The notes: generated by a model not told the origin, from the sequence alone. DNA of 63,204 nt from Steroidobacteraceae bacterium (GCA_029266835.1 JAQSWD010000025.1:1-63204), one strand, 5' to 3'. Numbered from the stretch's first letter, positions 36,413 through 46,140 are shown. Numbers and translations are program-made.

Positions 36413-38856
36413 GTGGCCAGGGCCTGCGCGTCGGCTTCGATCAGCGCGAAATAGCGACGGGAGATGCGGTCGGAAAGCCCGGCCGCTCCCGCGGAGAGCT
36501 CGAGCAGCGCATTCGCCAGGTCCACACGCGCCTCGTCGCCCGCCGGGCCGGCTGAGTCGAGCATTGCCGCGGAACCCTGCGGCAGCAGCGGCACGTCGGG
36601 CACGCCGCGCTCGCGCTCTCCGTTCAATCCGCGCGCCAGTTCATCGAGGTCGCGGTCGATGGAGCGGCGCAGGAACACCAGCGCCATGGGGTGGCCGTCG
36701 TCATAGAGCAGCAGGTTGAGCATCTGTGAAAGCCGGGCCGCGCCCAGGTAGCGCGCGCGGTAGATAGGCGTGCTGTCGCAGACGTCGAGCAGCCACTCGA
36801 CGGCCTCGGCGCGCAGGGCGTCCGGACTCGTGAGCTGGCGCACCAGGATGTTGGCGACGAACTGCAGTCTTTCGATGCGACGGCCCAGGCGCATGAGCCG
36901 CCAGCCCTCGTCGTGCATCATGTCTTCCTCGGAGAAGCCGGTGAGCGCGGCCAGTGACAGCAGGACCCGCTCGTAGACCTCGCGGCTGCTGCCGCGCGTG
37001 GCCACGGCTTCCTGCATCTGGCGCTGCAGCCCCACCACGCCACGCCAGTACCGCGCCGACAGCCGGTTGCGCACCTGGGATGCGCACCAGGCCAGGTGTT
37101 TGACGTCCGCCTGCAGCCCCGGCGCTTCGCGCGAACGCAGGGCGTCGAATATTTCCTGATCGGCGGACACGGCGCCGAGGTCCCGGCATATCTGCTGCGC
37201 GTGGCTCCAGACGCGCGCGTCGCTGCGCGCGCCCAGCGTGCGCAGCAGCAGGCGCGCATTGTTTTCGCTGCGCACGGTGTAGCGGCCCAGCCAGAAGAGG
37301 TTTTCCACGAGACGCGAGGGAATGTAATCCTGGCGCTGGTGACTGGACGTCCTGCCCACCACGTCATCGTCCGCACCGGCCGCATTCGACGCGCCGCTCA
37401 GCACCCAGACATCCTTGGCGCCGCCGCCGCGCTGCGTGGAAACCACGTCGGCGGCCGCTTCATTGGCCACGCGCGCGAGTCCGCCCGGCAATACGCGGAA
37501 ACCCTGGGGCGAATTCACCGCGTACACGCGGATGGTGAGCGCGCGGCTCGCCAGTTCGGTGGATGCGGCGGACTTCCACACCGGCGCCTGCGACAGGCGC
37601 ACGTGTTCCTGCGCGACGTACGCATAGGGACGATTTCTCAGCCGCTCGACCAGCAAGTCGCGCGCGCGGCCCTCGAACTCGCTGCCGAACATGGGTTCGA
37701 AGCGCTGGTTCGGGTAGGCCGGCTTGATCACCAGACGGTCGAGGTTGGCGAGCACGTACTCGAGCGCGGGTTTTTCACCCAGCCACCAGGTCGCGACCTC
37801 CGGCAACAGCAGCCGCTCGCCTATCAACCTTTCGGCGATGGGCGGCAGGAAACCCAGCCACGCCGCGGACTCGATGACGCCGGTTCCCAGCGCGTTGGAA
37901 ACCATCACGCGGCCGGCGCGCAGCGCGCCCAGCAGCCCCGGCACACCCAACGCGGAATCGCCGCGCAACTCGAGCGGATCGCAGTAGTCGTCGTCGAGGC
38001 GTCGCAGGATGGCGTGCACGCGGCGCAGCCCACCGAGCGTCTTGAGAAACACGGTATCGGCGCGCACGGTGAGATCGTGGCCTTCCACCAGCGGCATGCC
38101 CAGCTGGCGCGCCAGGTAGGCGTGCTCGAAATAGGTTTCGTTGTACGGGCCCGGTGTGAGGATGACGGCCAGTGGTGCCTCGTCGCCCGCCCAGTCTTTC
38201 TGCGTGGCCAGCAAGGTCTCGCGCAGGTGGCCGAAGAAACCACCCACGCGCCGAACATTCATGTCGCCGAGCGCCTCGGGATGTACCTGCTCGAGGATCT
38301 CGCGATTTTCGAGTGCATAACCCGCGCCCGAGGGCGCCTGCGTGCGGTCCGCGAGCAACCACCACCGGCCGTCGGGCGCCCGCGCCAGGTCGGCCGCGTA
38401 GGTGTGCAGCCAGGCGCCGCCCACGGGCCTGATGCCCTGGCAGGGCCAGAGGTAGTTAGGGTGGCCGAAGGGGATCTCGGCGGGGATGTGGCCTTCGGCG
38501 ATCAGGCGCTGCGGGCCGTAGATGTCCGCGAGCAACGCGTCCAGCAGGCGCGCGCGCTGCGCGACGCCCGCTTCGATGGCCTGCCACTCGGCCGCGGGCA
38601 GCACGAAAGGCAGCGGGTCCAGCGCCCAGGGGCGGTCTGCGCCCTGCGGGTCCGCGTACACGTTGTAGGTGACGCCGTTCTCGACGATGAGGCGGCGCGT
38701 GAGTTCGAGCGAGCGACGCACGGCATCGGGCGATTCGTCGGCGCGCAGGCGGTCGATGAGCGGTCGCCAGTGCGCACGCATCCCCTGCTCGTCGGACAGC
38801 TCGTTGTATCGTCGCAGGTCGGCCGGTTCGAGAACTGCGCGCATCCCCTCGCTCAC
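36409..38856 (-). CDS. Circularly permuted ATP-grasp fused to alpha-E domain
   Basis: 815 residues from a GTG, three bases after the preceding stop. Residues 1 to about 490 are a circularly permuted type 2 ATP-grasp: GVTYNVYADPQGADRPWALDPLPFVL, APSGAGYALENRE, ILTPGPYNETYFEHAYLARQLGMPLVEG, LDRLVIKPAYPN, PGGLARV. Residues about 510-815 are an alpha-E helical domain starting IPSRLVENLFWLGRYTVRSENNARL. ATP-grasp ligases of this group are predicted to form amide bonds to make or attach peptides; alpha-E accompanies them without known chemistry. Here both are in one chain, while the divergent operon has them as separate genes. A TAGAGT seven bases before the GTG might be chance. Confidence 0.9.
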   Translation of the reverse strand: MSEGMRAVLEPADLRRYNELSDEQGMRAHWRPLIDRLRADESPDAVRRSLELTRRLIVENGVTYNVYADPQGADRPWALDPLPFVLPAAEWQAIEAGVAQRARLLDALLADIYGPQRLIAEGHIPAEIPFGHPNYLWPCQGIRPVGGAWLHTYAADLARAPDGRWWLLADRTQAPSGAGYALENREILEQVHPEALGDMNVRRVGGFFGHLRETLLATQKDWAGDEAPLAVILTPGPYNETYFEHAYLARQLGMPLVEGHDLTVRADTVFLKTLGGLRRVHAILRRLDDDYCDPLELRGDSALGVPGLLGALRAGRVMVSNALGTGVIESAAWLGFLPPIAERLIGERLLLPEVATWWLGEKPALEYVLANLDRLVIKPAYPNQRFEPMFGSEFEGRARDLLVERLRNRPYAYVAQEHVRLSQAPVWKSAASTELASRALTIRVYAVNSPQGFRVLPGGLARVANEAAADVVSTQRGGGAKDVWVLSGASNAAGADDDVVGRTSSHQRQDYIPSRLVENLFWLGRYTVRSENNARLLLRTLGARSDARVWSHAQQICRDLGAVSADQEIFDALRSREAPGLQADVKHLAWCASQVRNRLSARYWRGVVGLQRQMQEAVATRGSSREVYERVLLSLAALTGFSEEDMMHDEGWRLMRLGRRIERLQFVANILVRQLTSPDALRAEAVEWLLDVCDSTPIYRARYLGAARLSQMLNLLLYDDGHPMALVFLRRSIDRDLDELARGLNGERERGVPDVPLLPQGSAAMLDSAGPAGDEARVDLANALLELSAGAAGLSDRISRRYFALIEADAQALAT

Positions 38857-38859
38857 CCG

Positions 38860-41800
38860 TCAGACTCTACGCAGGTCCAGCGTGAATGGGTATTCGAGGT
38901 TGGGCGTCTCGATTGGCGGTGTGACTTTGTTCGGCGTGTGACCCATTCTGACAAATCGCGCCAGGCGCCGGCTTTCCGACTCGAACGCGTTCACCGGGAA
39001 GGAGTCGTAGTTGCGGCCGCCGGGATGTGCGACGTGGTATTGCGAGCCGCCCATGGAACGATTCATCCATGTGTCGACCAGGTCGAAGATCAGCGGCGCC
39101 TGCGTGCCGATCAGCGGCTGCAGCGAGGACGGCGGCGACCAGGCCTTGTAGCGCACGCCCGCGACGAACTCGCCCACGGTGCCCGTGGGCCGAAGCGGGA
39201 TGCGCCGGCCATTGCAGGTCAGCGCGTAACGGTCGGGTGCGAGGCCATTCACCTTGACCTGCAGCCGCTCGACGGACGAATCCACGTATCGCACCGCGCC
39301 GCCGGCGGCGCCCTCCTCGCCCATGACATGCCAGGGCTCCAGCGCCTGGCGGAGTTCGACCTCGGCGCCCAGCGTCGCGAAGTCGCCGTACTTGGGGAAC
39401 CGGAACTCGAAATGCGGCGCGAACCACGCGGACTCGAGCGGAAAACCCGCGTGGTTCTGCTCGGCGATGACGTCCTCGAAATCGCGCTCGACGAAGTACG
39501 GCAGCATGAAGCGGTCGTGCAGCTCGGTGCCCCAGCGCGCGAGTCGTGGCGGGTGGTAGGGCTCGCGCCAGAAACGCGAGACCAGCGAGCGCAGCAACAG
39601 CTGCTGCGTCAGGCTCATGCGCTCGTGAGGCGGCATCTCGAAGGCGCGCATCTCCAGCAGGCCCAGTCGACCGGTGAAGCCATCGGGCGAGAACATCTTG
39701 TCGATGCAGAACTCGGCGCGATGCGTGTTGCCCGTGGAGTCGATCAGCAGGTTGCGGAACAACCGGTCGACCATCCAGGGCTGGGTAGTTTGACCGACGC
39801 CGGGCAATTGCCGGAATGCGAGCTCGAGCTCGTACAACGAATCGTTGCGCGCCTCGTCCACGCGCGGCGCCTGCGAGGTGGGCCCGATGAACAATCCGCT
39901 GAACAGATAGGACAGCGAAGGATGGTTGTGCCAGTACGCCAGCAGGCTGCGCAGCAGGTCCGGCCTTCTGAGGAACGGGGAATCCGCGGGCGTCGCGCCG
40001 CCCAGCACGAAGTGATTGCCTCCGCCGGTGCCCGTGTGGCGGCCATCGAGCATGAACTTCTCGGTAGTGAGGCGCGACTGCCGCGCGGCGTCGTACAGGT
40101 GAGTCGTGCGGTCGACCAGTTCGTCCCAGCTGCCGGACGGATGGATGTTCACCTCGATGACTCCCGGATCGGGCGTCACGCGGAAACTGTTGAGCCGCGA
40201 GTCGCGCGGTGGCTCGTAGCCTTCGAGCACCACGGGTGTATCCATTTCCGAAGCCACGGACTCGATGGCCGACACCAGCTCGAGGTAGTGCTCGAGCTGG
40301 TGCGCGGGCGGCATGAAGAGGTACAGGCGCCCGTCGCGCGGCTCCGCCACCATGGCCGTGCGCGTGATGTCGGTGCCCGACTGCAGAAAACCCGGCGCGC
40401 TCGCGGGCCCTGCCAGTCCTTCGACGGGCCGCAGCTCCTTGCGCGCGCCGAGCTGACCTGCACCCTGGCCGGATTCGCCGGTGCGCTCGTCGTATCCATC
40501 GCGCCCGACGCCGGACTCGACGCCGAAGAACTGGCGCCGGATGTCGGCCGCACGCGGCAGCGGCGGAGGCGACCCCATCGGGTCCACCTCATAAATATAG
40601 GGGTATTCGCCCTTGGCCACCCAGGGCTGCGAATCCAGCGGCAGGCGATAACCCACGGGCGAGTCGCCGGGAATGAGATAGCAGCGCTCGCGCCGCAGGA
40701 ACCACGGGCCGGTGCGCCAGCGCGGGCTCGCGGGATCGCGCGTGAGGGGCAGCACGTGACCGATGACGGAATCCAGGCCCTGGTCGAAGACCTTCGCGAG
40801 TCGCGCGCGTTCCTGCGGGTCATCGAGCTTCGAGTTGAACGGGTCGACGTTGCCCGGCAGCCTCCTTTCCCGCCACAGATAATAGAAGGCGTCTTCATAG
40901 GCCGCGAAGATGTGCTCGGGCGCCAGGCCCAACTTCTGCGCCACGGCGGCGAGGAACGCGCCGGCGACTTCCGGCGTGACGCCGCGATCACGAGTTTCGT
41001 CGTCGAGCAACGCGGGGTTCTGCCAGATGGGCTCACCGTCGCGGCGCCAGAAGCAGTTCAGCGACCAGCGCGGCAATTGCTCGCCCGGATACCACTTGCC
41101 CTGGCCGAAATGCGACAGGCCCTGCGGCGCGTATTTCCGCTTGAGCCGGTTGTACACGTCCACCGCCAGCCGGCGCTTGTTCGGGCCCATGGCGGCGGTG
41201 TTCCACTCGGCGCCGTCCGGATCGTCGATGGACACGAACGTGGGCTCGCCACCCATGGTGAGACGCACGTCGCCGGCCTCGAGCTGCGCATCGATGGCAT
41301 GGCCCAGCGCTTCGATTTTCGCCCACTGCGCTTCCGAGTAGGGCTTGGTGACGCGCGGCGCTTCCCAGGTGCGCTCCACTTTCATGTGGTGCTGGAAATC
41401 GACCTCGGCCTTGTCCACGCCACCGGTGACCGGCGCCGCGGCGATGGGCTCCGGCGTGCAGGCCAGCGGGATGTGTCCTTCGCCGGCCAGCAGGCCGGAC
41501 GTGGGATCCAGGCCGATCCAGCCGGCACCGGGTAGATAGACTTCGCACCAGGCGTGCAGGTCGGTGAAGTCCTTCTCCGGCCCCGACGGACCGTCCAGCG
41601 ATTTCATGTCGGGCGTCAGCTGGATGAGGTAGCCGGACACGAAGCGCGCCGCCAGCCCCATGTGCCGCATCAGCTGCACCAGCAACCAGGCCGAATCGCG
41701 GCACGAACCCGACGCCTTGTGCAGCGTGCGCTCCGGCGACTGCACGCCGGGCTCCATGCGGATCAGGTACTTGATGTCGCGTGAAAGCTTGAGATTGATC

Positions 41801-42240
41801 TCGACCAGGAAATCGATGGTGCGCTTCTTCTCGCGCGAGATGCTGTTCAGGTATTTCTTGAACAGCGGCTCGGCGCGGAACATCACGAGATACGGAGCGA
41901 GATCGCGCTTCTCCGCGCCCTGGTACTCGAACGGGAAAGTCTCCGCGTAAGGTTCCAGGAAGAAATCGAATGGGTTCAGCACCGCCATCTCGGCGACCAG
42001 GTCCACCTCGATGCGCAGCTCGTCGGTCTTGTCGGGGAACACGAAGCGCGCGAGGTAGTTAGCCTCCGGATCCTGCTGCCAGTTGACGAAGTGTTTGGCC
42101 GGCGTGACCTTGAGCGAATACGACAGGATGCGCGTGCGGCAATGCGGTGCGGGCCTGAGGCGCACGATTTGCGGCCCCAGCGCCACCTGCCGGTCGTACC
42201 GGTAGTGCGTTACATGGTTGAGGGCGACATGAATGGACAC
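38860..42240 (-). CDS. Transglutaminase-DUF2126 large protein
   Basis: 1126 residues from a GTG at 42240. Residues 1-100 are a transglutaminase N-terminal beta domain; the core has Cys180 (GSCRDSAWLL), His229 (DLHAWCEV) and Asp245 (GLDPTSG). From about 300 to the end is DUF2126 (LTMGGEPTFVSIDDPDG, QGKWYPGEQLPRWSLNCFWR, SGSWDELVDRTTHLYD, MLDGRHTGTGGGNHFVLGG, RNLLIDSTGNTHRAEFCIDK), a glutamine-synthetase-like amidoligase-associated region found with permuted ATP-grasp genes. First gene of the leftward operon. TAGAAT lies 6 bp before the GTG. No export signal. Confidence 0.9.
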   Translation of the reverse strand: MSIHVALNHVTHYRYDRQVALGPQIVRLRPAPHCRTRILSYSLKVTPAKHFVNWQQDPEANYLARFVFPDKTDELRIEVDLVAEMAVLNPFDFFLEPYAETFPFEYQGAEKRDLAPYLVMFRAEPLFKKYLNSISREKKRTIDFLVEINLKLSRDIKYLIRMEPGVQSPERTLHKASGSCRDSAWLLVQLMRHMGLAARFVSGYLIQLTPDMKSLDGPSGPEKDFTDLHAWCEVYLPGAGWIGLDPTSGLLAGEGHIPLACTPEPIAAAPVTGGVDKAEVDFQHHMKVERTWEAPRVTKPYSEAQWAKIEALGHAIDAQLEAGDVRLTMGGEPTFVSIDDPDGAEWNTAAMGPNKRRLAVDVYNRLKRKYAPQGLSHFGQGKWYPGEQLPRWSLNCFWRRDGEPIWQNPALLDDETRDRGVTPEVAGAFLAAVAQKLGLAPEHIFAAYEDAFYYLWRERRLPGNVDPFNSKLDDPQERARLAKVFDQGLDSVIGHVLPLTRDPASPRWRTGPWFLRRERCYLIPGDSPVGYRLPLDSQPWVAKGEYPYIYEVDPMGSPPPLPRAADIRRQFFGVESGVGRDGYDERTGESGQGAGQLGARKELRPVEGLAGPASAPGFLQSGTDITRTAMVAEPRDGRLYLFMPPAHQLEHYLELVSAIESVASEMDTPVVLEGYEPPRDSRLNSFRVTPDPGVIEVNIHPSGSWDELVDRTTHLYDAARQSRLTTEKFMLDGRHTGTGGGNHFVLGGATPADSPFLRRPDLLRSLLAYWHNHPSLSYLFSGLFIGPTSQAPRVDEARNDSLYELELAFRQLPGVGQTTQPWMVDRLFRNLLIDSTGNTHRAEFCIDKMFSPDGFTGRLGLLEMRAFEMPPHERMSLTQQLLLRSLVSRFWREPYHPPRLARWGTELHDRFMLPYFVERDFEDVIAEQNHAGFPLESAWFAPHFEFRFPKYGDFATLGAEVELRQALEPWHVMGEEGAAGGAVRYVDSSVERLQVKVNGLAPDRYALTCNGRRIPLRPTGTVGEFVAGVRYKAWSPPSSLQPLIGTQAPLIFDLVDTWMNRSMGGSQYHVAHPGGRNYDSFPVNAFESESRRLARFVRMGHTPNKVTPPIETPNLEYPFTLDLRRV

Positions 42241-42246
42241 GAGGTC

Positions 42247-42252
42247 ATTCTA
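42247..42252 (-). promoter_or_regulatory. Putative leaderless -10 (TAGAAT)
   Basis: TAGAAT on the minus strand, 6 bp before the GTG start of the DUF2126 gene. It supports that start and a promoter for the leftward operon. Confidence 0.45.
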
Positions 42253-42385
42253 CACACGCCTCTAACAGACCTGCGCCCGCACCAAATTGCGCCATATTCG
42301 GCGACGCGGCACCACGGCGATGCGTCAGCGCACTTCTTTTGAACTTCACCAGTCGCCTTGGTATTTTCGGGTGGAAAGCACAACG

Positions 42386-43858
42386 ATGAAGACCGACTGG
42401 ACCTCCTACCCTTCCCCCGGCTTCCACGACGAACTCGTGGGCCCTGGCGGTGGCGCGCGCGCCGCCGGCCGCGCGCTCATGCGTTATCTCACCGAGATGG
42501 ACGGGGACGAGATCGCCCTGCGCCAGCAGGCCGCGGAACTGGCCATCAAGGCCATGGGCATCACGTTCACCGTTTATCATTCCGAAGGAGAGGGCTCGCA
42601 GGCCGGCTCCATCGACCGCGCCTGGCCGCTGGACATCATCCCGCGCACCATCTCGCGCAAGGAGTGGGTCCGCATCGAAGCGGGGCTGAAGCAGCGCGCC
42701 GCCGCGTTGAACCTGTTCATCGACGATGTCTACCACGAGCAGAAGTTCATCAAGGACGGGCACATGCCCGCCTCGATCATCCAGACATCGAAGAATTTCC
42801 GTTCGGTGGTCAGGGGCATCAACCCGCCGCTGGGCACCTGGGCGCACATCTGCGGCTCGGACCTGATTCGCGACAAGGACGGCACGGTGTACGTGCTCGA
42901 GGACAACCTGCGCGTGCCCTCGGGCGTCTCGTACATGCTCGAGAACCGCCAGGTGGTGAAACGCGTGTTTCCCGAGCTGTTCGAGAGCGCGGCCATCCTG
43001 CCCGTTGACGACTATCCTTCGCAGCTCTACGACATGCTGGCGGCGCTGTCGCCGCGCAAGGAAGCCAAACCCGAGGTCGTGGTGCTCACGCCGGGCATCT
43101 ACAACTCGGCGTACTTCGAACACGCCTATCTAGCGCGCCAGATGGGCTGCGAGCTGGTCGAGGGCCGCGACCTCGCGGTAGATAGTGACGACGTCGTCTA
43201 CATGCAGACCGTGCACGGCTGGACTCGCGTGGACGTGATCTACCGCCGCATCGACGACGATTTCCTCGACCCGGAGGTGTTCCGCAAGGATTCCTCGCTG
43301 GGCGTGCCCGGGCTGATGCGCGCCTGGGCCAAGGGCAACGTGGCACTGGCGAACTCGCCGGGCGCCGGCGTGGCGGACGACAAGCTCGTCTATACCTTCG
43401 TGCCCGACATGATCAAGTACTACCTGGGCGAGGACGCCATCCTCGCCAACGTCCCATCCTACCGTTGCGGCGACGAGAAACAGCTGTCGCATGTGCTCGG
43501 CCATCTCGATCAGCTGGTGGTCAAGCCCGTGGATGGCTCCGGCGGCTACGGCATGCTGATGGGACCCATGTCGACGAAGGCCGATCGTGCCAAGTTCGCC
43601 GACTCTCTGAAGGCCGATCCGCGCAGCTTCATCGCGCAGCCGGTGGTCACCCTGTCTACCGTGCCGACGCTGGTCAGCGACCGCCTCGAGCCCCGGCACG
43701 TGGACCTGCGCCCGTTCATCCTCAGCGGCCGCGAGACCAACGTCACCACCGGCGGCCTGACGCGCGTGGCGCTGCGCAAAGGCTCGCTGGTCGTGAATTC
43801 CTCGCAAGGCGGCGGCAGCAAAGACACCTGGATCGTCGACACGGAAGGTGCCGGGTGA
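42386..43858 (+). CDS. Circularly permuted ATP-grasp protein
   Basis: 490 residues from the ATG at 42386, preceded by GTGGAAAG. A stand-alone permuted type 2 ATP-grasp: GITFTVYHSEGEGSQAGSIDRAWPLDIIPR, VPSGVSYMLENRQV, VLTPGIYNSAYFEHAYLARQMGCELVEGRDL, YRRIDDDFLDPEVF, LDQLVVKPVDGSGGYGM and SSQGGGSKDTW. The key acidic and basic residues seen in the fused paralogue are kept. Predicted ATP-dependent peptide ligase. First gene of the rightward operon. It ends Gly-Ala-Gly-TGA, all inside inverted repeat C. Confidence 0.9.
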   Translation: MKTDWTSYPSPGFHDELVGPGGGARAAGRALMRYLTEMDGDEIALRQQAAELAIKAMGITFTVYHSEGEGSQAGSIDRAWPLDIIPRTISRKEWVRIEAGLKQRAAALNLFIDDVYHEQKFIKDGHMPASIIQTSKNFRSVVRGINPPLGTWAHICGSDLIRDKDGTVYVLEDNLRVPSGVSYMLENRQVVKRVFPELFESAAILPVDDYPSQLYDMLAALSPRKEAKPEVVVLTPGIYNSAYFEHAYLARQMGCELVEGRDLAVDSDDVVYMQTVHGWTRVDVIYRRIDDDFLDPEVFRKDSSLGVPGLMRAWAKGNVALANSPGAGVADDKLVYTFVPDMIKYYLGEDAILANVPSYRCGDEKQLSHVLGHLDQLVVKPVDGSGGYGMLMGPMSTKADRAKFADSLKADPRSFIAQPVVTLSTVPTLVSDRLEPRHVDLRPFILSGRETNVTTGGLTRVALRKGSLVVNSSQGGGSKDTWIVDTEGAG

Positions 43859-43937
43859 GGAAAGTGGGGAAAAGGCGCGGCATGTTCACAGGGTTCGGCG
43901 GCCTCCCGCCTTTTCCCCACTTTCCTCACCCGGCACC
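43847..43937. repeat. Long inverted repeat, copy C
   Basis: Arms of 31 bp (43847-43877 and 43907-43937) pair perfectly around a 29-base loop. The outer 24 bp match copy A at nearly every base. The left arm supplies the last codons and stop of the ATP-grasp gene; the right arm ends 8 bp before the alpha-E start. This copy lies between two genes of one operon. Confidence 0.9.
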
Positions 43938-43945
43938 GTGCAGCC

Positions 43946-44947
43946 ATGCTGGCTAGGGTCGTCGAGAACGTCTATTGGCTCTCGCGCTACCTGGAACGCG
44001 CGGAAAACACTGCGCGCATCATCGGCGTGAACACCAACCTGCTGCTCGACCTGCCGGGCGGCATCGCGCCGGGCTGGCTGCCGCTGGTGGACATCTCGGG
44101 CAACCGCGCGGAGTACGACGCGAAATTCGAGGGCAAGGCGACGCGCGGCGAAGAGCGCGACGTGGTGCAGTTCCTGATCGCGGACAAGGACAATCCCGGG
44201 TCGATCTGTTCGTCACTGCACATGGCGCGCGAGAATGCGCGCACGCTGCGCGAGATCCTGCCCACCGAAGCCTGGGAGCTGCTCAACCAGTTCTTCGCCG
44301 AGTTCAGCAAGGATTTCTCCACCGGCATCAACAAGCGCACGCGCTTCGAATACCTCAAGCGCATCGTCATCACGCTGCAGACCATCGAGGGCATCTTCGA
44401 CGGCACCATGAACCGCAACGACGCGCACACGTTCATGACGCTGGGCCGAAATCTCGAGCGCGCGGACATGACCAGCCGCATCGTCGACGTGCGCTCGGCG
44501 CAGCTGCTGCCGGCCGAGACGCCGGAATTGCGGCCCTTCGAAAGCGTGCAGTGGATGAGCGTGCTCAAGAGCCTCTCCGGTTACCAGATGTACCGGCTCA
44601 AGATGCGTTCACGCGTCAAGCGCGCGGACGTGCTCCAGTTCCTGCTGCGCGACGACCAGTTTCCGCGCTCCTGCCAGTTCTGCCTGACGCAGCTCGAAAA
44701 TTCGCTCACGCCCCTGCCGCGCAGCGAAGCCGTGCTGGATGTACTGGAGACGGCCGCGAGCTTCATCGAGCGCGCGCCACTGGTCACGCTGGACCAGCCC
44801 GGCCTGCACGAGCTCATCGATCGCATCCAGCTCAACATCAACAACGTGCACAACATGATCGCGGAGATCTACTTCCGCCGCCATTTTGGTCGCACTGGGT
44901 GCGGGCTTGCTCATCGGCGTCGAGCGCGAGCGCAGCACCACTGGTGA
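43946..44947 (+). CDS. Alpha-E domain protein
   Basis: 333 residues. Begins MLARVVENVYWLSRYLERAENTARI, the hallmark first helix of alpha-E proteins, and is helical throughout (RFEYLKRIVITLQTIEGIFDGTMNRNDAHTFMTLGRNLERADMTSRIVDVR). It is the split counterpart of the C-terminal half of the 36409-38856 protein. It works with the permuted ATP-grasp ligase by association; activity unknown. The last 20 or so residues (after FRRHF) are Arg/His-rich and are read from the start of the next gene, so the natural C-terminus may have been lost. Confidence 0.88.
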   Translation: MLARVVENVYWLSRYLERAENTARIIGVNTNLLLDLPGGIAPGWLPLVDISGNRAEYDAKFEGKATRGEERDVVQFLIADKDNPGSICSSLHMARENARTLREILPTEAWELLNQFFAEFSKDFSTGINKRTRFEYLKRIVITLQTIEGIFDGTMNRNDAHTFMTLGRNLERADMTSRIVDVRSAQLLPAETPELRPFESVQWMSVLKSLSGYQMYRLKMRSRVKRADVLQFLLRDDQFPRSCQFCLTQLENSLTPLPRSEAVLDVLETAASFIERAPLVTLDQPGLHELIDRIQLNINNVHNMIAEIYFRRHFGRTGCGLAHRRRARAQHHW

Positions 44948-46097
44948 TGCACCCGCTCCGGCTGGCGTGCGCACCTTCGCCATCACCGCGTTGCTGGCGG
45001 TGTTCGCCACGCTCAGTGAGTCCCTGATCATCGTCGTCATCGTCGGGGCCGGCGTGGTCGCACTCACCGCGCTGTCGTACTTGAAATCGCATCGCGAGGA
45101 CATGGGCCTCACCACCGAGATGGCGCTGCTCGCCACTTTCGTGATCGGCGTGCTCGCGGCCAAACAACCCTTGCTGTCGGCTGCGGCCGGCGTGCTGGTG
45201 GCCATCCTGCTGGTATTGCGCCGCCCGCTGCATGGCTTCGCGCGCAAGGACCTGTCGGAGCAGGAGCTGCGCGACGCGGTGCTGCTGGCGGCGGCCGCCA
45301 TCCTCGTGCTGCCCATCCTGCCCGACCATCCTATCGACCCCTGGGGCGTAGTGAATCCGCGGCTGGTCTGGCAGCTCACGGTTCTCATCATGCTCATCGA
45401 CGCCGCAGGGTACGTGGCGCAGAGGGTCATCGGCCCCAAGGCCGGACTGCCGGTATCCGGCTTGTTAGGCGGCTTCGTGTCGAGCACCGCAGTGGTCGCC
45501 ACCATGGGGAAACGCGCGCAGGCAGAACCGCAGGTTCTGCCCTCGGCGGTGGCAGGCGCGGCGCTGTCGCAGATCGCCACCGTGGTCCAGCTCGCGCTGG
45601 TCCTGGCCGTGAGCGACGCCATCCTGCTGGGACAGCTGCGCTGGCCGCTGCTCGCGGCTGGCGGGGCTGCGGCGCTGTACGGCGGGTTGATGCTGTTCCT
45701 GTCCAAGGATCACGCGACGCCCTCGGTTATCGCCGGCCGCGCCTTCCGATTGCGAACTGCTCTGCTCTTCGCGGGCGCATTCACTCTCGTCGCGCTGCTG
45801 GTTGCGTGGTTGCAGAACACTTTCGGCGCCACGTGGGCGCTGGCCGGCGTGGTGCTCGGCGGCTTCGCCGATGCCCACTCCACCGCCGCCTCGGTGGGCT
45901 CGCTGGCCGCACAAGACCAGATGGCGCGCGAGCTGGCCGTGGTTGCCGTCGGCCTGGTGCTCACCACCAACACGGTTTCGAAACTGCTGTTCGCCCGCGC
46001 CGGTGGCGGCGGCTACTTCTGGCGACTGGCGCCGGGACTGGTGCTGCTAGTGGCGTCTTTCTGGATGGCGTGGTGGGCCGGGCGGCTGACTGGTTGA
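44886..46097 (+). CDS. MgtC/DUF4010 family membrane protein
   Basis: 403 residues from a TTG at 44886; ATT at 44883 is the only other plausible start, and a stop lies in frame at 44856. An N-terminal MgtC-type segment (LGAGLLIGVERERS, then three helices) is followed by the DUF4010 region (SGLLGGFVSSTAVVATMGKRA, LGGFADAHSTAASVGSLAAQDQM) with about ten membrane helices in total. MgtC-type proteins usually have 10-20 more residues before LIGxERE, so the 5' end looks clipped. The start lies inside the alpha-E gene and is probably translated by coupling. Possible ion-related transport; unproven. Confidence 0.8.
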   Translation: MVALGAGLLIGVERERSTTGDAPAPAGVRTFAITALLAVFATLSESLIIVVIVGAGVVALTALSYLKSHREDMGLTTEMALLATFVIGVLAAKQPLLSAAAGVLVAILLVLRRPLHGFARKDLSEQELRDAVLLAAAAILVLPILPDHPIDPWGVVNPRLVWQLTVLIMLIDAAGYVAQRVIGPKAGLPVSGLLGGFVSSTAVVATMGKRAQAEPQVLPSAVAGAALSQIATVVQLALVLAVSDAILLGQLRWPLLAAGGAAALYGGLMLFLSKDHATPSVIAGRAFRLRTALLFAGAFTLVALLVAWLQNTFGATWALAGVVLGGFADAHSTAASVGSLAAQDQMARELAVVAVGLVLTTNTVSKLLFARAGGGGYFWRLAPGLVLLVASFWMAWWAGRLTG

Positions 46098-46140
46098 GAA
46101 CCGATCGGGCCGCTGGAATTGCGGGCCGGAATGTGACGTC

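Noticed and set aside
37096-41535. A 1479-codon open frame on the plus strand across the ATP-grasp and DUF2126 genes
   Set aside because: It is antisense to two genes with clear domains; its product is Arg/His/Gly-rich with no domain, a normal by-product of GC-rich codon bias.
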